A DNA stretch of 64,000 nucleotides from RYN-230 sp963760405 (lineage in GTDB: Bacteria; Actinomycetota; Actinomycetes; Streptosporangiales; Streptosporangiaceae), in NCBI GenBank assembly GCA_963760405.1, contig CAVXCV010000007.1, positions 124,001 to 188,000 on the forward strand. Direction: 5' to 3'. The translations under genes were made by a program, and so were the position numbers. Every line of letters begins with the position of its first letter. The first letter of the stretch is position 1. The notes beneath the pieces were generated by a model. The model was not told the origin of the DNA, made no database searches, and was given only the letters and a program-made list of their open reading frames with translations. Shown in pieces: positions 53,492 to 61,408 of this stretch.

Positions 53492-54965
53492 TCATGCGGG
53501 TCCGCCCTGACCAGCCCCGCGCCCGGCCTGGCTGTATGTGTCCAGCAATGCGTCCGCGGCGGTGAGGTCACCGTCCAGCGGCCGGTCCGCGGTGCTGGCG
53601 TCCAGCACCGTGTCGGCGGCGTCGAACGCCTCGCCGAGCGCCCGGCCGGCCGGGCGGCGGCGCTGCATCCGCAGCACCCGCACGGCCGCGGCCAGCTCGC
53701 AGGCCAGCACCGCCCGGTAGGCGGACACCGCCTCGGTGCTGGACCGGGCCGACTGGGTGGTGAACCCGGCATGCTCCTCCACCCCGCGGGACAGCACCGC
53801 ACTGCCCAGCGCAGCGGGGGTGGCGAACCGGCGGATGTCCGCCACCGCGGACTGGGCCACGTACTCATAGATCATCAGCCCCGAGCTGGCCGGGGAGTCC
53901 GCCGCGAACGGGTCCAGCCCGGTGAAGGACGGCTCCATCAGCGTGCCGAGCCGGGCCGCGGACAGCGCCGCGGTCTGGAACAGGGCGGCCCGGACCGCGT
54001 CCAGCGCCAGCCCCACGTAGGCGGTGTGGAAGTTGCCGTTGTGCCAGGCCATCTGCGCAGGCGGCGTCGATCAGCGGGTTCTCGCCAGCCGCGTTGAGCT
54101 CGATGGTGACCAGCTGCTCGGCCACGCCGAGGCAGTCCAGCACCGGGCCGTGCACCTGCGGGAAGGCCCGGTACCCGTACGAATCCTGGATCCGCGCGGC
54201 CAGCTGCGGGCCAGCCGCCAGCAACGACCGGACGGCCCCGGCCACTCGCTGCTGCCCGGCGGGCCGCCCGCGATGCACCGCCAGGGCGTACGGCTCCATC
54301 GAGCCGCGTACCGCGAGCAGGGATAGCGCCGCGACCACTACGGCGGCGTCCAGCAGGCCCGCCAGCGCGGCACAGGCCAGGGCCGCTTCCCCGAGGGTGG
54401 CTGCGTTGCTGCTCATGAATCCGGGCGCCTCCGCGGGCCGGAGCGCAAACCGGGGCGGCGGCCCGGTGCCGGTGTGCCAGGCTCGCTCGCCGAGCAGGCA
54501 CAGCCCGGCCGAGGCGAGCGCGGTCAGGTCGCCGGTGCCGATCGCGCCGTACAGCGGGACCGGTGGGGTGAACCCGCGGTTGATCGCGTCGGCCAGCACG
54601 TTCAGCACGTCCGGGTGCACCCCGGAGCCGCCCGCGCCGATCTGGTTCAGCCGCACCACCAGCATGGCCCGGACCAGGTCCGGGGCGAGGTACGGGCCCG
54701 CGCCAGCCGCGTGGCTGCGCAGCAGCCGCAGCCCGTGCTGCCCGGCGTCGGCCTGGTCCAGCGCGACCGTCCGGTTCGCGCCCACCCCGGTGGTCCGGCC
54801 GTACACCGGCCGCTGCGCGGCGATCTCCCGGGCCGCCTGCCAGGCCGCCCGCGCCCGGCTCACCGCCCCGGCCGCCACGCTGACCTGGGCCCCCTGCCGC
54901 GCCACCGCGCCGACCTGGCCGCAGGTCAGCGCTGTCCCGTCGATGACGACGCCCGGCCCGGTCAT
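53492..54965 (-). CDS. Aromatic amino acid ammonia-lyase-like protein, frameshifted near 54060
   Basis: A HAL/PAL superfamily protein, 490 residues when one extra base at 54060-54061 is removed. The first frame has the catalytic Tyr region (RPVYGRTTGVGANR), LNQIGAGGSGVHPDVLN, SSNAATLGEAALA, QDSYGYRAFPQVHGPVLD and NAAGENPLID. The second continues MAWHNGNFHTAYVGLALDA and YEYVAQSAVADIRR. At the position of the MIO-forming Ala-Ser-Gly it reads G143-T144-G145 (AIGTGDLTALA). A Thr at this place may or may not allow cofactor formation, so the catalytic state is open. Confidence 0.88.
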
Positions 54966-55082
54966 CCTGTGCCCCTTTCCTTCCGTGGCGAGCGCGGCTG
55001 ATCCTCCCGGCGAACCCGGCGATTCGGCCCATTCTGGACGGCTCCGCTGGCTACCATGCCGCTGACGGAGGTACCGACGACG

Positions 55083-55952
55083 ATGTCAGCCCGCGGTCCC
55101 AGCCGCCGCCGCGCGCCGGCCGCGCGGGACCGACGGCGCGAACTCTACGTGGTGCTCGCGGCGGCCGCGCTGGTCGCGGCCGTGCTCTACGTCATGGTGG
55201 GGCATGACCGGCCGCCCGCCGCCCCGGCCGCGGCCACCCCGGCGCCCGCCGTGACCGCCAGCCTGCCGCTGGCCGCGGCGGTGGCGTGTGCGACCCCAGG
55301 TGGGGCGCCGGCCAGCACGGCACCGGCAGGCACGGCACCGGTAACCACGGGGCCCACCCCACCGTGCGCCGGGCGGCTGACGCCGGGCCGCCCGGCCGCC
55401 AGCACCCGGCCCCGGGCGACGGCGGCGCCGTCCACCCGGACCCCGTCCGCGCCAGCGTCACCGCCAGCCTCGTCCAGTGCTCCGCGCCCGGTCAGCCCGC
55501 CCGCTCCCGGGGCAGGCGCCGGCCCCAGCAGCGCCGCGGCCGCCCAGGTGCTGGCGCTCATCAACTCCGCCCGGGCCCAGGCGGGCCTGCCGCCCTACAC
55601 GATCACCGCCGGGCTGAACAGCAGCGCGGCCGCGCACACCACGGTGATGGCAGCGGGCTGCGGGCTGTCCCACCAGTGCCCGGGCGAGCCCGCGCTGGGC
55701 ACCCGGGAGTCCAACGCGGGAGTGCACTGGACCGCGGCCGGGGAGAACATCGGCGAGGGCGGCCCGGTGGCGAACACCCCGGCGGCCATCGCGGCGATGG
55801 CCACCGGCCTGACCCAGGACATGCTGAATGAGAAGCCGCCCGACGACGGCCACCGGCTGAACATCCTCAGCAGCGCGTTCACCCATGCCGGGATCTCGGT
55901 CTACCGGGACAACGCCGGCACCGTGTGGATGACCCAGGACTTCTCGAACTAG
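55083..55952 (+). CDS. CAP-domain (SCP/PR1-like) secreted or anchored protein
   Basis: 289 residues. The ATG at 55083 follows GGAGGT by 10 bp, better than ATG 55056. One N-terminal TM segment (LYVVLAAAALVAAVLYVMVG) after a basic stretch is a signal anchor or cleavable signal. An Ala/Pro/Thr-rich linker (about 45-150, partly 15-bp repeats giving ASTAP/AGTAP) leads to a CAP domain: LALINSARAQAGLPPYTI, AAHTTVMAAGCGLSHQC, AAGENIGEG and GHRLNILSSAFTHAGISVY. Two cysteines may form a disulfide. The function is unspecified. Confidence 0.92.
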   Translation: MSARGPSRRRAPAARDRRRELYVVLAAAALVAAVLYVMVGHDRPPAAPAAATPAPAVTASLPLAAAVACATPGGAPASTAPAGTAPVTTGPTPPCAGRLTPGRPAASTRPRATAAPSTRTPSAPASPPASSSAPRPVSPPAPGAGAGPSSAAAAQVLALINSARAQAGLPPYTITAGLNSSAAAHTTVMAAGCGLSHQCPGEPALGTRESNAGVHWTAAGENIGEGGPVANTPAAIAAMATGLTQDMLNEKPPDDGHRLNILSSAFTHAGISVYRDNAGTVWMTQDFSN

Positions 55953-56049
55953 GCCCTCGCCGGCGAGGCGGGGCGCGCCGCAAGCGTGTCCCCTCCGAGC
56001 CAGCGACGCGCGGGGGTTCCGGGGAGTCGCCCCCCCGGGCTAACAGAGC

Positions 56050-56364
56050 TCAGGTCTTGTCGTACCGGGTGGGCGGGAAGCCGTCCGGACCGAGCGACAG
56101 CTCACCCTTGGCTTCCTCCCGCTCGATCTCGGCCCGCGCCTCCTGGAACTCCCGGCTCCCGGTAACGTCCGTGGGCACCGGGTCGTCGGTGGCCGGCGGC
56201 ACCTCGTCCGGCTCGTACGGATCGATACCCGCGTCCACCCGCTCTTCTTCGGCCAGCTCGGCCAGCTGGTCGTCATCGAGGCGGTCGATCTCGCCGCCGT
56301 GCTCACGCCGGTTGCGGCGGAACTCAGACGGCTCGCGTGGCGGTTCCGGTGGCAGCTGAGTCAT
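56050..56364 (-). CDS. Acidic hypothetical protein
   Basis: 104 residues from ATG 56364 (MTQLPPEPPREPSEFRRNRR). Very acidic and likely disordered in the middle (IDRLDDDQLAELAEEERVDA, DPYEPDEVPPATDDPVP), with one helix (REFQEARAEIEREEAKGE) and an end TRYDKT. A longer start at 56418 would add residues from a 15-bp repeat region. No known family recognised. It faces the CAP gene. Confidence 0.65.
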   Translation of the reverse strand: MTQLPPEPPREPSEFRRNRREHGGEIDRLDDDQLAELAEEERVDAGIDPYEPDEVPPATDDPVPTDVTGSREFQEARAEIEREEAKGELSLGPDGFPPTRYDKT

Positions 56365-56702
56365 TAGTCCAAGGTACGCCCGTGCTGCGAACCCGTGCTG
56401 CCAACCCCGTGCTGTCAACCCCGTGCGGTAGCCACCCCGGACCGGGCCGGGGCCCGGTCCGGGCCCGGGAATAGCCGCGGCCGGCCTGCGGTTGTCCAGT
56501 CATCGCCGTATCCAGGCCCCGGCAATATGGGCCATCAGTGAAATGCGGCCTTCTTCATGCACGGCTCGCGTGCCCTACCAATCGATACCCGCTCTGACCT
56601 GCCCAAAGGCACGTCCGCTGACGGCGAACGATTTCTGGAAACAAACCACGCAGGCTGTTGTTGAAGCGTAAACCACAAGCTGAAGTATTTGGGAAGTGAC
56701 CA
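56365..56702. other. Intergenic region upstream of lon
   Basis: 338 bp without a visible gene. A run of imperfect 14-15-bp repeats (CCCGTGCTGCCAACC type, 56379-56434) is followed by AT-richer DNA (56560-56700), which should hold the lon promoter. A HspR-binding inverted repeat (CTTGAGT/ACTCAAG) was looked for and not seen. GGGAAG (56690-56695) is the probable ribosome-binding site. Confidence 0.6.
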
Positions 56703-59081
56703 ATGAGCGAAACACTCGCCCTGCCGGTACTGCCACTGGACGACTCCGTGGTGCTGCCGACGATGGTGGTGCCGCTGGACACCTCCGCCACTGAGGCGCG
56801 GGCCGCGATCTCGGCCGCGCAGATGTCCGCGGCTGTGCCTGGTGCCACCGGCAAGACGCCGCAGGTACTACTCGTGCCCCGGCTCGACGGCAAGTACTCC
56901 GCGCTCGGCACGCTCGGCGCGGTGGAGCAGACCGGGCGGCTGCCCAGCGGCGAGCCCGCTGCTGTCATCCGCGGCCTGGCCCGGGTCCGCATCGGCGTCG
57001 GCACCACGGGACCGGGGGCGGCACTGTGGGTGGAGGGTTCCGTTGTGGAGGAACCGCCTGCCAGTGCGCGTGCCCAGGAACTCGCCCGTGAGTACCGCGG
57101 CCTGGCCGCCACGATCCTGCAGAAGCGCGGGGCGTGGCAGGTCGTGGACGTGCTGCAGCGGATCACCGACCCGTCCGCGCTGGCGGACAGCGCCGGTTAC
57201 GCCGGGTACCTGACCCTGGAGCAGCGCCAGCAGTTGCTGGAGACGATCGACCCCGAGCAGCGGCTGGAGCTGCTGACCGGGTGGGCCCGGGACCAGCTGG
57301 CCGAGCTGGACGTGGCCGAGACCATCCAGAACGACGTCCGCGAGGGCATGGAGAAGCAGCAGCGGGAGTTCCTGCTCCGCCAGCAGCTGGCCGCCATCCG
57401 CAAGGAACTGGCCGGGCTGGACGGCGAGCCGGGTACCGAGGAAGAGGACTACCAGGCCCGGATCGAGGCGGCGGACCTGCCGTCGAAGGTGCGGGAGGCC
57501 GCGCTCAAGGAAGCGGCCAAGCTGGAGCGCGCCTCGGACGCCTCGCCGGAGGGCAGCTGGATCCGCACCTGGCTGGACACCGTGCTGGAGATCCCGTGGA
57601 ACGAGCGCACCGACGACGCCTATGACATCGCCGGGGCACGGGAGATCCTGGACGCGGATCACGCGGGCCTGGACGACGTCAAGGAGCGGATCATCGAGTA
57701 CCTCGCGGTGCGCAAGCGCCGCACGGACAAGGGCCTGGCCCTGGTCGGCGGCCGCCGCAGCGGTGCGGTGCTCGCGCTGGCCGGCCCGCCCGGGGTCGGC
57801 AAGACCTCGCTGGGTGAGTCGGTGGCCCGGGCCATGGGCCGCAAGTTCGCCCGGGTGGCGCTGGGCGGTGTCCGGGACGAGGCGGAGATCCGCGGGCACC
57901 GGCGCACCTACGTGGGCGCGCTGCCCGGCCGGATCGTCCGGGCCGTCCGCGAGGCGGGCTCGATGAACCCGGTCATCCTGCTGGACGAGGTGGACAAGCT
58001 GGGCGCGGACTACCGTGGCGACCCGACCGCGGCGCTGCTGGAAGTGCTCGACCCGGCGCAGAACCACACGTTCCGCGACCACTACCTGGAGGTCGAGCTG
58101 GACCTCTCGGACGTGCTGTTCATCGCGACCGCGAACGTGCTGGAGCAGATCCCCGGTCCGTTGCTGGACCGGATGGAGCTGATCCAGCTGGACGGCTACA
58201 CCGAGGCCGAGAAGGTCACCATCGCGACCGGCCACCTGCTGCCCCGGCAGCTGGAGCGGGCCGGCCTGGAGGCAGCCGACGTGACCATCACCGCTGAGGC
58301 GCTGCACCTGCTGGCGGGTGAGTACACCCGCGAGGCCGGCGTCCGGTCCCTGGAGCGGACCATCGCCCGGGTGCTGCGGAAGGTCGCGGCTCAGGTCGCG
58401 ACCGGCGCGGCGGTCCTGCCGGTCACGGTGGATGCCACGGACCTGCACGGGTACCTGGGGCACCCCCGGCACACCCCGGACTCGGCCGAGCGGACCGCGG
58501 TCCCCGGCGTGGCCACCGGCCTGGCGGTCACCGGCACCGGCGGCGACGTGCTGTTCATCGAGGCGTCGCTGGCTGACCCGGAGACCGGCGCCACCGGCGT
58601 CACGCTCACCGGCCAGCTCGGTGACGTGATGAAGGAGTCGGCCCAGATCGCGCTCTCCTACCTGCGCTCGCACGGCGCAGAACTGGAGCTGCCGGTCAGC
58701 ACCCTGAAGGACCGGAGCGTGCACGTGCACGTGCCGGCCGGCGCGGTGCCAAAGGACGGCCCCAGCGCCGGGGTGACGATGACCACCGCGCTCGCGTCGC
58801 TGCTGTCCGGGCGGCTGGTCCGCTCCGACGTGGCGATGACCGGGGAGGTCTCGCTCACCGGCCGGGTGCTGCCGATCGGCGGGGTGAAGCAGAAGCTGCT
58901 CGCCGCGCACCGGGCTGGCATCACCACGGTGCTGATCCCCAAGCGGAACGAGCCGGATCTGGAGGATGTGCCGGACAACATCCGGGAGCAGCTCTCCATT
59001 CACCCGGTGAGTGACGTCCGTGAGGTGCTGGAGCTGGCCCTCGAGCCCGCGACCAGCGGGGCCGCGGCCATCGCGGCCTGA
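56703..59081 (+). CDS. lon: ATP-dependent protease Lon (endopeptidase La)
   Basis: 792 residues, the usual actinobacterial size. N-terminal substrate-binding domain (about 5-200: LPVLPLDDSVVLPTMVVPLD), coiled coil (NDVREGMEKQQREFLLRQQL), AAA+ module with Walker A (GPPGVGKTSLGES) and Walker B (VILLDEVDKLG), then the protease domain with the catalytic Ser in KDGPSAGVTM and Lys in GGVKQKLLAAHR. Degrades misfolded and regulatory proteins. A strong terminator follows at 59124. Confidence 0.98.
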   Translation: MSETLALPVLPLDDSVVLPTMVVPLDTSATEARAAISAAQMSAAVPGATGKTPQVLLVPRLDGKYSALGTLGAVEQTGRLPSGEPAAVIRGLARVRIGVGTTGPGAALWVEGSVVEEPPASARAQELAREYRGLAATILQKRGAWQVVDVLQRITDPSALADSAGYAGYLTLEQRQQLLETIDPEQRLELLTGWARDQLAELDVAETIQNDVREGMEKQQREFLLRQQLAAIRKELAGLDGEPGTEEEDYQARIEAADLPSKVREAALKEAAKLERASDASPEGSWIRTWLDTVLEIPWNERTDDAYDIAGAREILDADHAGLDDVKERIIEYLAVRKRRTDKGLALVGGRRSGAVLALAGPPGVGKTSLGESVARAMGRKFARVALGGVRDEAEIRGHRRTYVGALPGRIVRAVREAGSMNPVILLDEVDKLGADYRGDPTAALLEVLDPAQNHTFRDHYLEVELDLSDVLFIATANVLEQIPGPLLDRMELIQLDGYTEAEKVTIATGHLLPRQLERAGLEAADVTITAEALHLLAGEYTREAGVRSLERTIARVLRKVAAQVATGAAVLPVTVDATDLHGYLGHPRHTPDSAERTAVPGVATGLAVTGTGGDVLFIEASLADPETGATGVTLTGQLGDVMKESAQIALSYLRSHGAELELPVSTLKDRSVHVHVPAGAVPKDGPSAGVTMTTALASLLSGRLVRSDVAMTGEVSLTGRVLPIGGVKQKLLAAHRAGITTVLIPKRNEPDLEDVPDNIREQLSIHPVSDVREVLELALEPATSGAAAIAA

Positions 59082-59123
59082 CGTGGCGATCGGCCGTGGT
59101 CACCGCGGCCTGACGTTCACCTT

Positions 59124-59170
59124 CCTGTCCGGCTGGCGCCTGTTACGGCGCCAGCCGGACAGGTATTTTT
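59124..59170 (+). terminator. Rho-independent terminator of lon
   Basis: A perfect 17-bp stem (CCTGTCCGGCTGGCGCC, 59124-59140, with its complement at 59147-59163), loop TGTTAC, then TATTTTT. Unusually clear for this genome. It ends 7 bp before the ATG of the GPP34 gene, which therefore has no room for a normal ribosome-binding site. Confidence 0.95.
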
Positions 59171-59176
59171 GCGCCC

Positions 59177-60133
59177 ATGGACACCCTGGGCGAAGACCTG
59201 GTTCTGCTGTCCATCCGGGATAACGGCCGGGTGGCGACCAAGGAGCGGATCGGCTTCGGCCTGATGGGCTCCGAACTGGTCCGGCTGGCCCTGGCCAGCC
59301 GGGTGGACATCCAGGACGACCGGATCATCGTGCTGGACCCTACGCCCACCGGGGATCCAGAACTGGACCAGGCGCTGGCCAGCATCATCGCGAAGCGGCG
59401 CCCGCCCAAGGCCAAGGACTGGGTCGGCTCGCCCCGGCGGAAAATCCTGGAGGCCTACCTGGACCGCCTGGCCAGTTCCGGGGTGCTCCGGCGGGAAACG
59501 GGCGGCTTTCTGTCTAGCACCCGGTGGCGCGTGGCCGACCCCGGCCGGGTCGCCGCCGCCCGGGCCGAGCTGGATGCGATCGCCCAGGGGCCGGGCCAGG
59601 CGGACCCGGCCCGAGCGGACACCGCGCAGGTGGCGCTGGCCGGGCTGGCGACCGCCGCCGGGCTCGGCGCACTGCTCTATCCGGGCTGGTCGCACCGGGC
59701 CGAGCGGAAGCGCCTCGAGCAGGCCGGTGCGGGCAAGTCCAGCCCTCCCCGAGGTCACCGTGCTGACGTAGGTTTCGGCAGCACGGGTGGGGACGCCGCT
59801 CTCGCGGCCGGTGACGCCGCGGCGCAGGCCGCTGCTGACCACGCCCGGGCTGCCCAGCATGGGAGCGAGGCCGCCACGCACGCGGCCAGCCAGGCCGCCG
59901 GTCACGCCGCGGCGCATGCGGCCAGCCAGGCCGCCGGTCACGCCGCGGCGCACGCCGCTGGCCAGGCCGCCAGTCAAGCCGCAGCACACGCGGCCAGCCA
60001 GGCGGCGGCCCAGGCGGCCGCTCAGGCCGCGGCGCATGCGGCCGCTCAGGCAGCGGCACATGCCGCGGCCGCGGCCGCCGCACATTCCGCCAGCCACGGC
60101 GGGGGCGGTGCCGTGGGCGGCCACGGCCACTAA
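59177..60133 (+). CDS. GPP34 (GOLPH3-like) protein with Ala/His-rich tail
   Basis: 318 residues. Residues 3-180 match the GPP34 phosphoprotein domain of actinobacteria (GEDLVLLSIRDNGRVATKER, IGFGLMGSELVRLALA, VLRRETGGFLSSTRWRVADP, ALAGLATAAGLGALLYPG). From about 205 the protein is an Ala-rich tail with His, Gln and Ser at regular places (AASQAAGHAAAHAASQAAGH and similar), coded by repeats of 45 bp and fractions; near 20 histidines. The domain binds phosphoinositide-like lipids in eukaryotes. The bacterial role is unknown. The start directly after the lon terminator suggests leaderless translation. Confidence 0.88.
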   Translation: MDTLGEDLVLLSIRDNGRVATKERIGFGLMGSELVRLALASRVDIQDDRIIVLDPTPTGDPELDQALASIIAKRRPPKAKDWVGSPRRKILEAYLDRLASSGVLRRETGGFLSSTRWRVADPGRVAAARAELDAIAQGPGQADPARADTAQVALAGLATAAGLGALLYPGWSHRAERKRLEQAGAGKSSPPRGHRADVGFGSTGGDAALAAGDAAAQAAADHARAAQHGSEAATHAASQAAGHAAAHAASQAAGHAAAHAAGQAASQAAAHAASQAAAQAAAQAAAHAAAQAAAHAAAAAAAHSASHGGGGAVGGHGH

Positions 60134-60192
60134 AGCCGGGGGCGCGGCAGGTAGGGAGCCCGCCAGCGCGGGAGACCAGCAGGCTGCCGGGC

Positions 60193-61038
60193 TCAGGTCC
60201 TGATCTCCGCCTGAAGGCGCCGTGCGGTCCCGCCGGTGATGCTCCTGCGGGCACTGGCTGGCACGCCGTCCGCGGCCAGGCCCTCCAGCAGCTGGGTGAC
60301 GGTCAGTGCGGTGTTCGGTGAGTCCGAGCCGAACAGCACCTTACCCGCGAGTGCGGTCAGCCGATCGCCGGGCAGCCGTACCCGGTCGTAGATCACAGGA
60401 GTGAGGTCGGCATGCACCCCGGGATGCGCGGCCACCAGGCCCAGCGCCGCCTCCGCCGCAGCGTGGGCGCAGTGCGCGATGATGATCCGGGCTTCTGGAT
60501 ACCGGCTGGCCACGGTCGCGACCGGCTGCAGCTCAGCTGCTTCCGTGTGACCATCTGCGGCGTGCCCCGCGTGCAACACGACCGGCAACGCCACCGCCGA
60601 CACGTACTCCCAGACCGGATCGAGACGCCGGTCGTCAGCTGCGAAATCACCCACCGAGCAGTGCAGTTTCAGCGCGCGCAGGCCCAGGTCCTCCACGGCA
60701 CTGCGGACCATGTCACCCGGCCGGTGGTCGGCTGGGTGCACCGTACATCCCCCGACCACCCGCACCGGGCCGTCCCGCTGGCCGGTGACGAAGCGTGCCA
60801 TCGCCTCGTTCAGGTCCCCGGCCGAAGCAGGGCGGCGGGCGTACGGCAGCGACCACACCTCGGTGATTCCCTCGGCGGCCAGCCGGTCGCACACGGCGGC
60901 AGGCTCGGCCGGGTAGGCGAAGCCGTTGCTGGGGAAGCCGCGGGCATCGAAGAACCCGCGGATCGCCGCCTGCAACCGCGGTGGTAGCAGGTGAACATGA
61001 GCATCAACCACATCACCAGACGCAGCATCGTTCGGCAC
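60193..61038 (-). CDS. Amidohydrolase family metal-dependent hydrolase
   Basis: 281 residues of the amidohydrolase-2 (TIM-barrel) type: DAHVHLLP (metal HxH), ALKLHCSVGDF, VVLHAGHA, IIAHCAH and FGSDSPN (metal Asp) occur in order. Relatives decarboxylate aromatic or dicarboxylic acids, or hydrolyse amides/lactones. The substrate is not predictable here. Stands alone; its promoter must lie in 61039-61408. Confidence 0.87.
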   Translation of the reverse strand: MPNDAASGDVVDAHVHLLPPRLQAAIRGFFDARGFPSNGFAYPAEPAAVCDRLAAEGITEVWSLPYARRPASAGDLNEAMARFVTGQRDGPVRVVGGCTVHPADHRPGDMVRSAVEDLGLRALKLHCSVGDFAADDRRLDPVWEYVSAVALPVVLHAGHAADGHTEAAELQPVATVASRYPEARIIIAHCAHAAAEAALGLVAAHPGVHADLTPVIYDRVRLPGDRLTALAGKVLFGSDSPNTALTVTQLLEGLAADGVPASARRSITGGTARRLQAEIRT

Positions 61039-61408
61039 AGATCCGGTTTACCTGGTCCCAGACCAGCCCTCCGACACCGCCCCCCGGCTCCGCCGCTTGT
61101 CCGCCCAGGGGACTGGCGTTCCCGGCCCGACCGCTCTTTCCCACTCCCTCCCCCACTCCGGACTGGTGGCACCGGCTCCACAGCGGCGGCACGTCTCCCC
61201 GGGTGCCCGGCACGTTCCCCGGCGCTCGGCACGCGCGTTTCAGGGGCGCAGCTCGGTCATTTCGCAACACCCGGCACAGCCATTCCAGCCGTACGACACC
61301 ATTCCAGCCGCACGACACGCGATGAAAAGATACCGAATACAAGCGTGATCATGGAATTATTTCGATACTATGTTCTATACGTGCCGGTATGGTCTGGGAG
61401 GTGATCAG
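61039..61408. other. Intergenic region between amidohydrolase and HNH genes
   Basis: 370 bp with no convincing gene. It becomes clearly AT-richer close to the HNH gene (61320-61385), as is common in front of 13E12-type genes. GGGAGGTGATC (61396-61406) is a strong ribosome-binding site for the GTG at 61409. Confidence 0.6.

Noticed and set aside
56365..56702. HspR-binding (HAIR) element before lon
   Set aside because: CTTGAGT-N7-ACTCAAG or a close form was not found.
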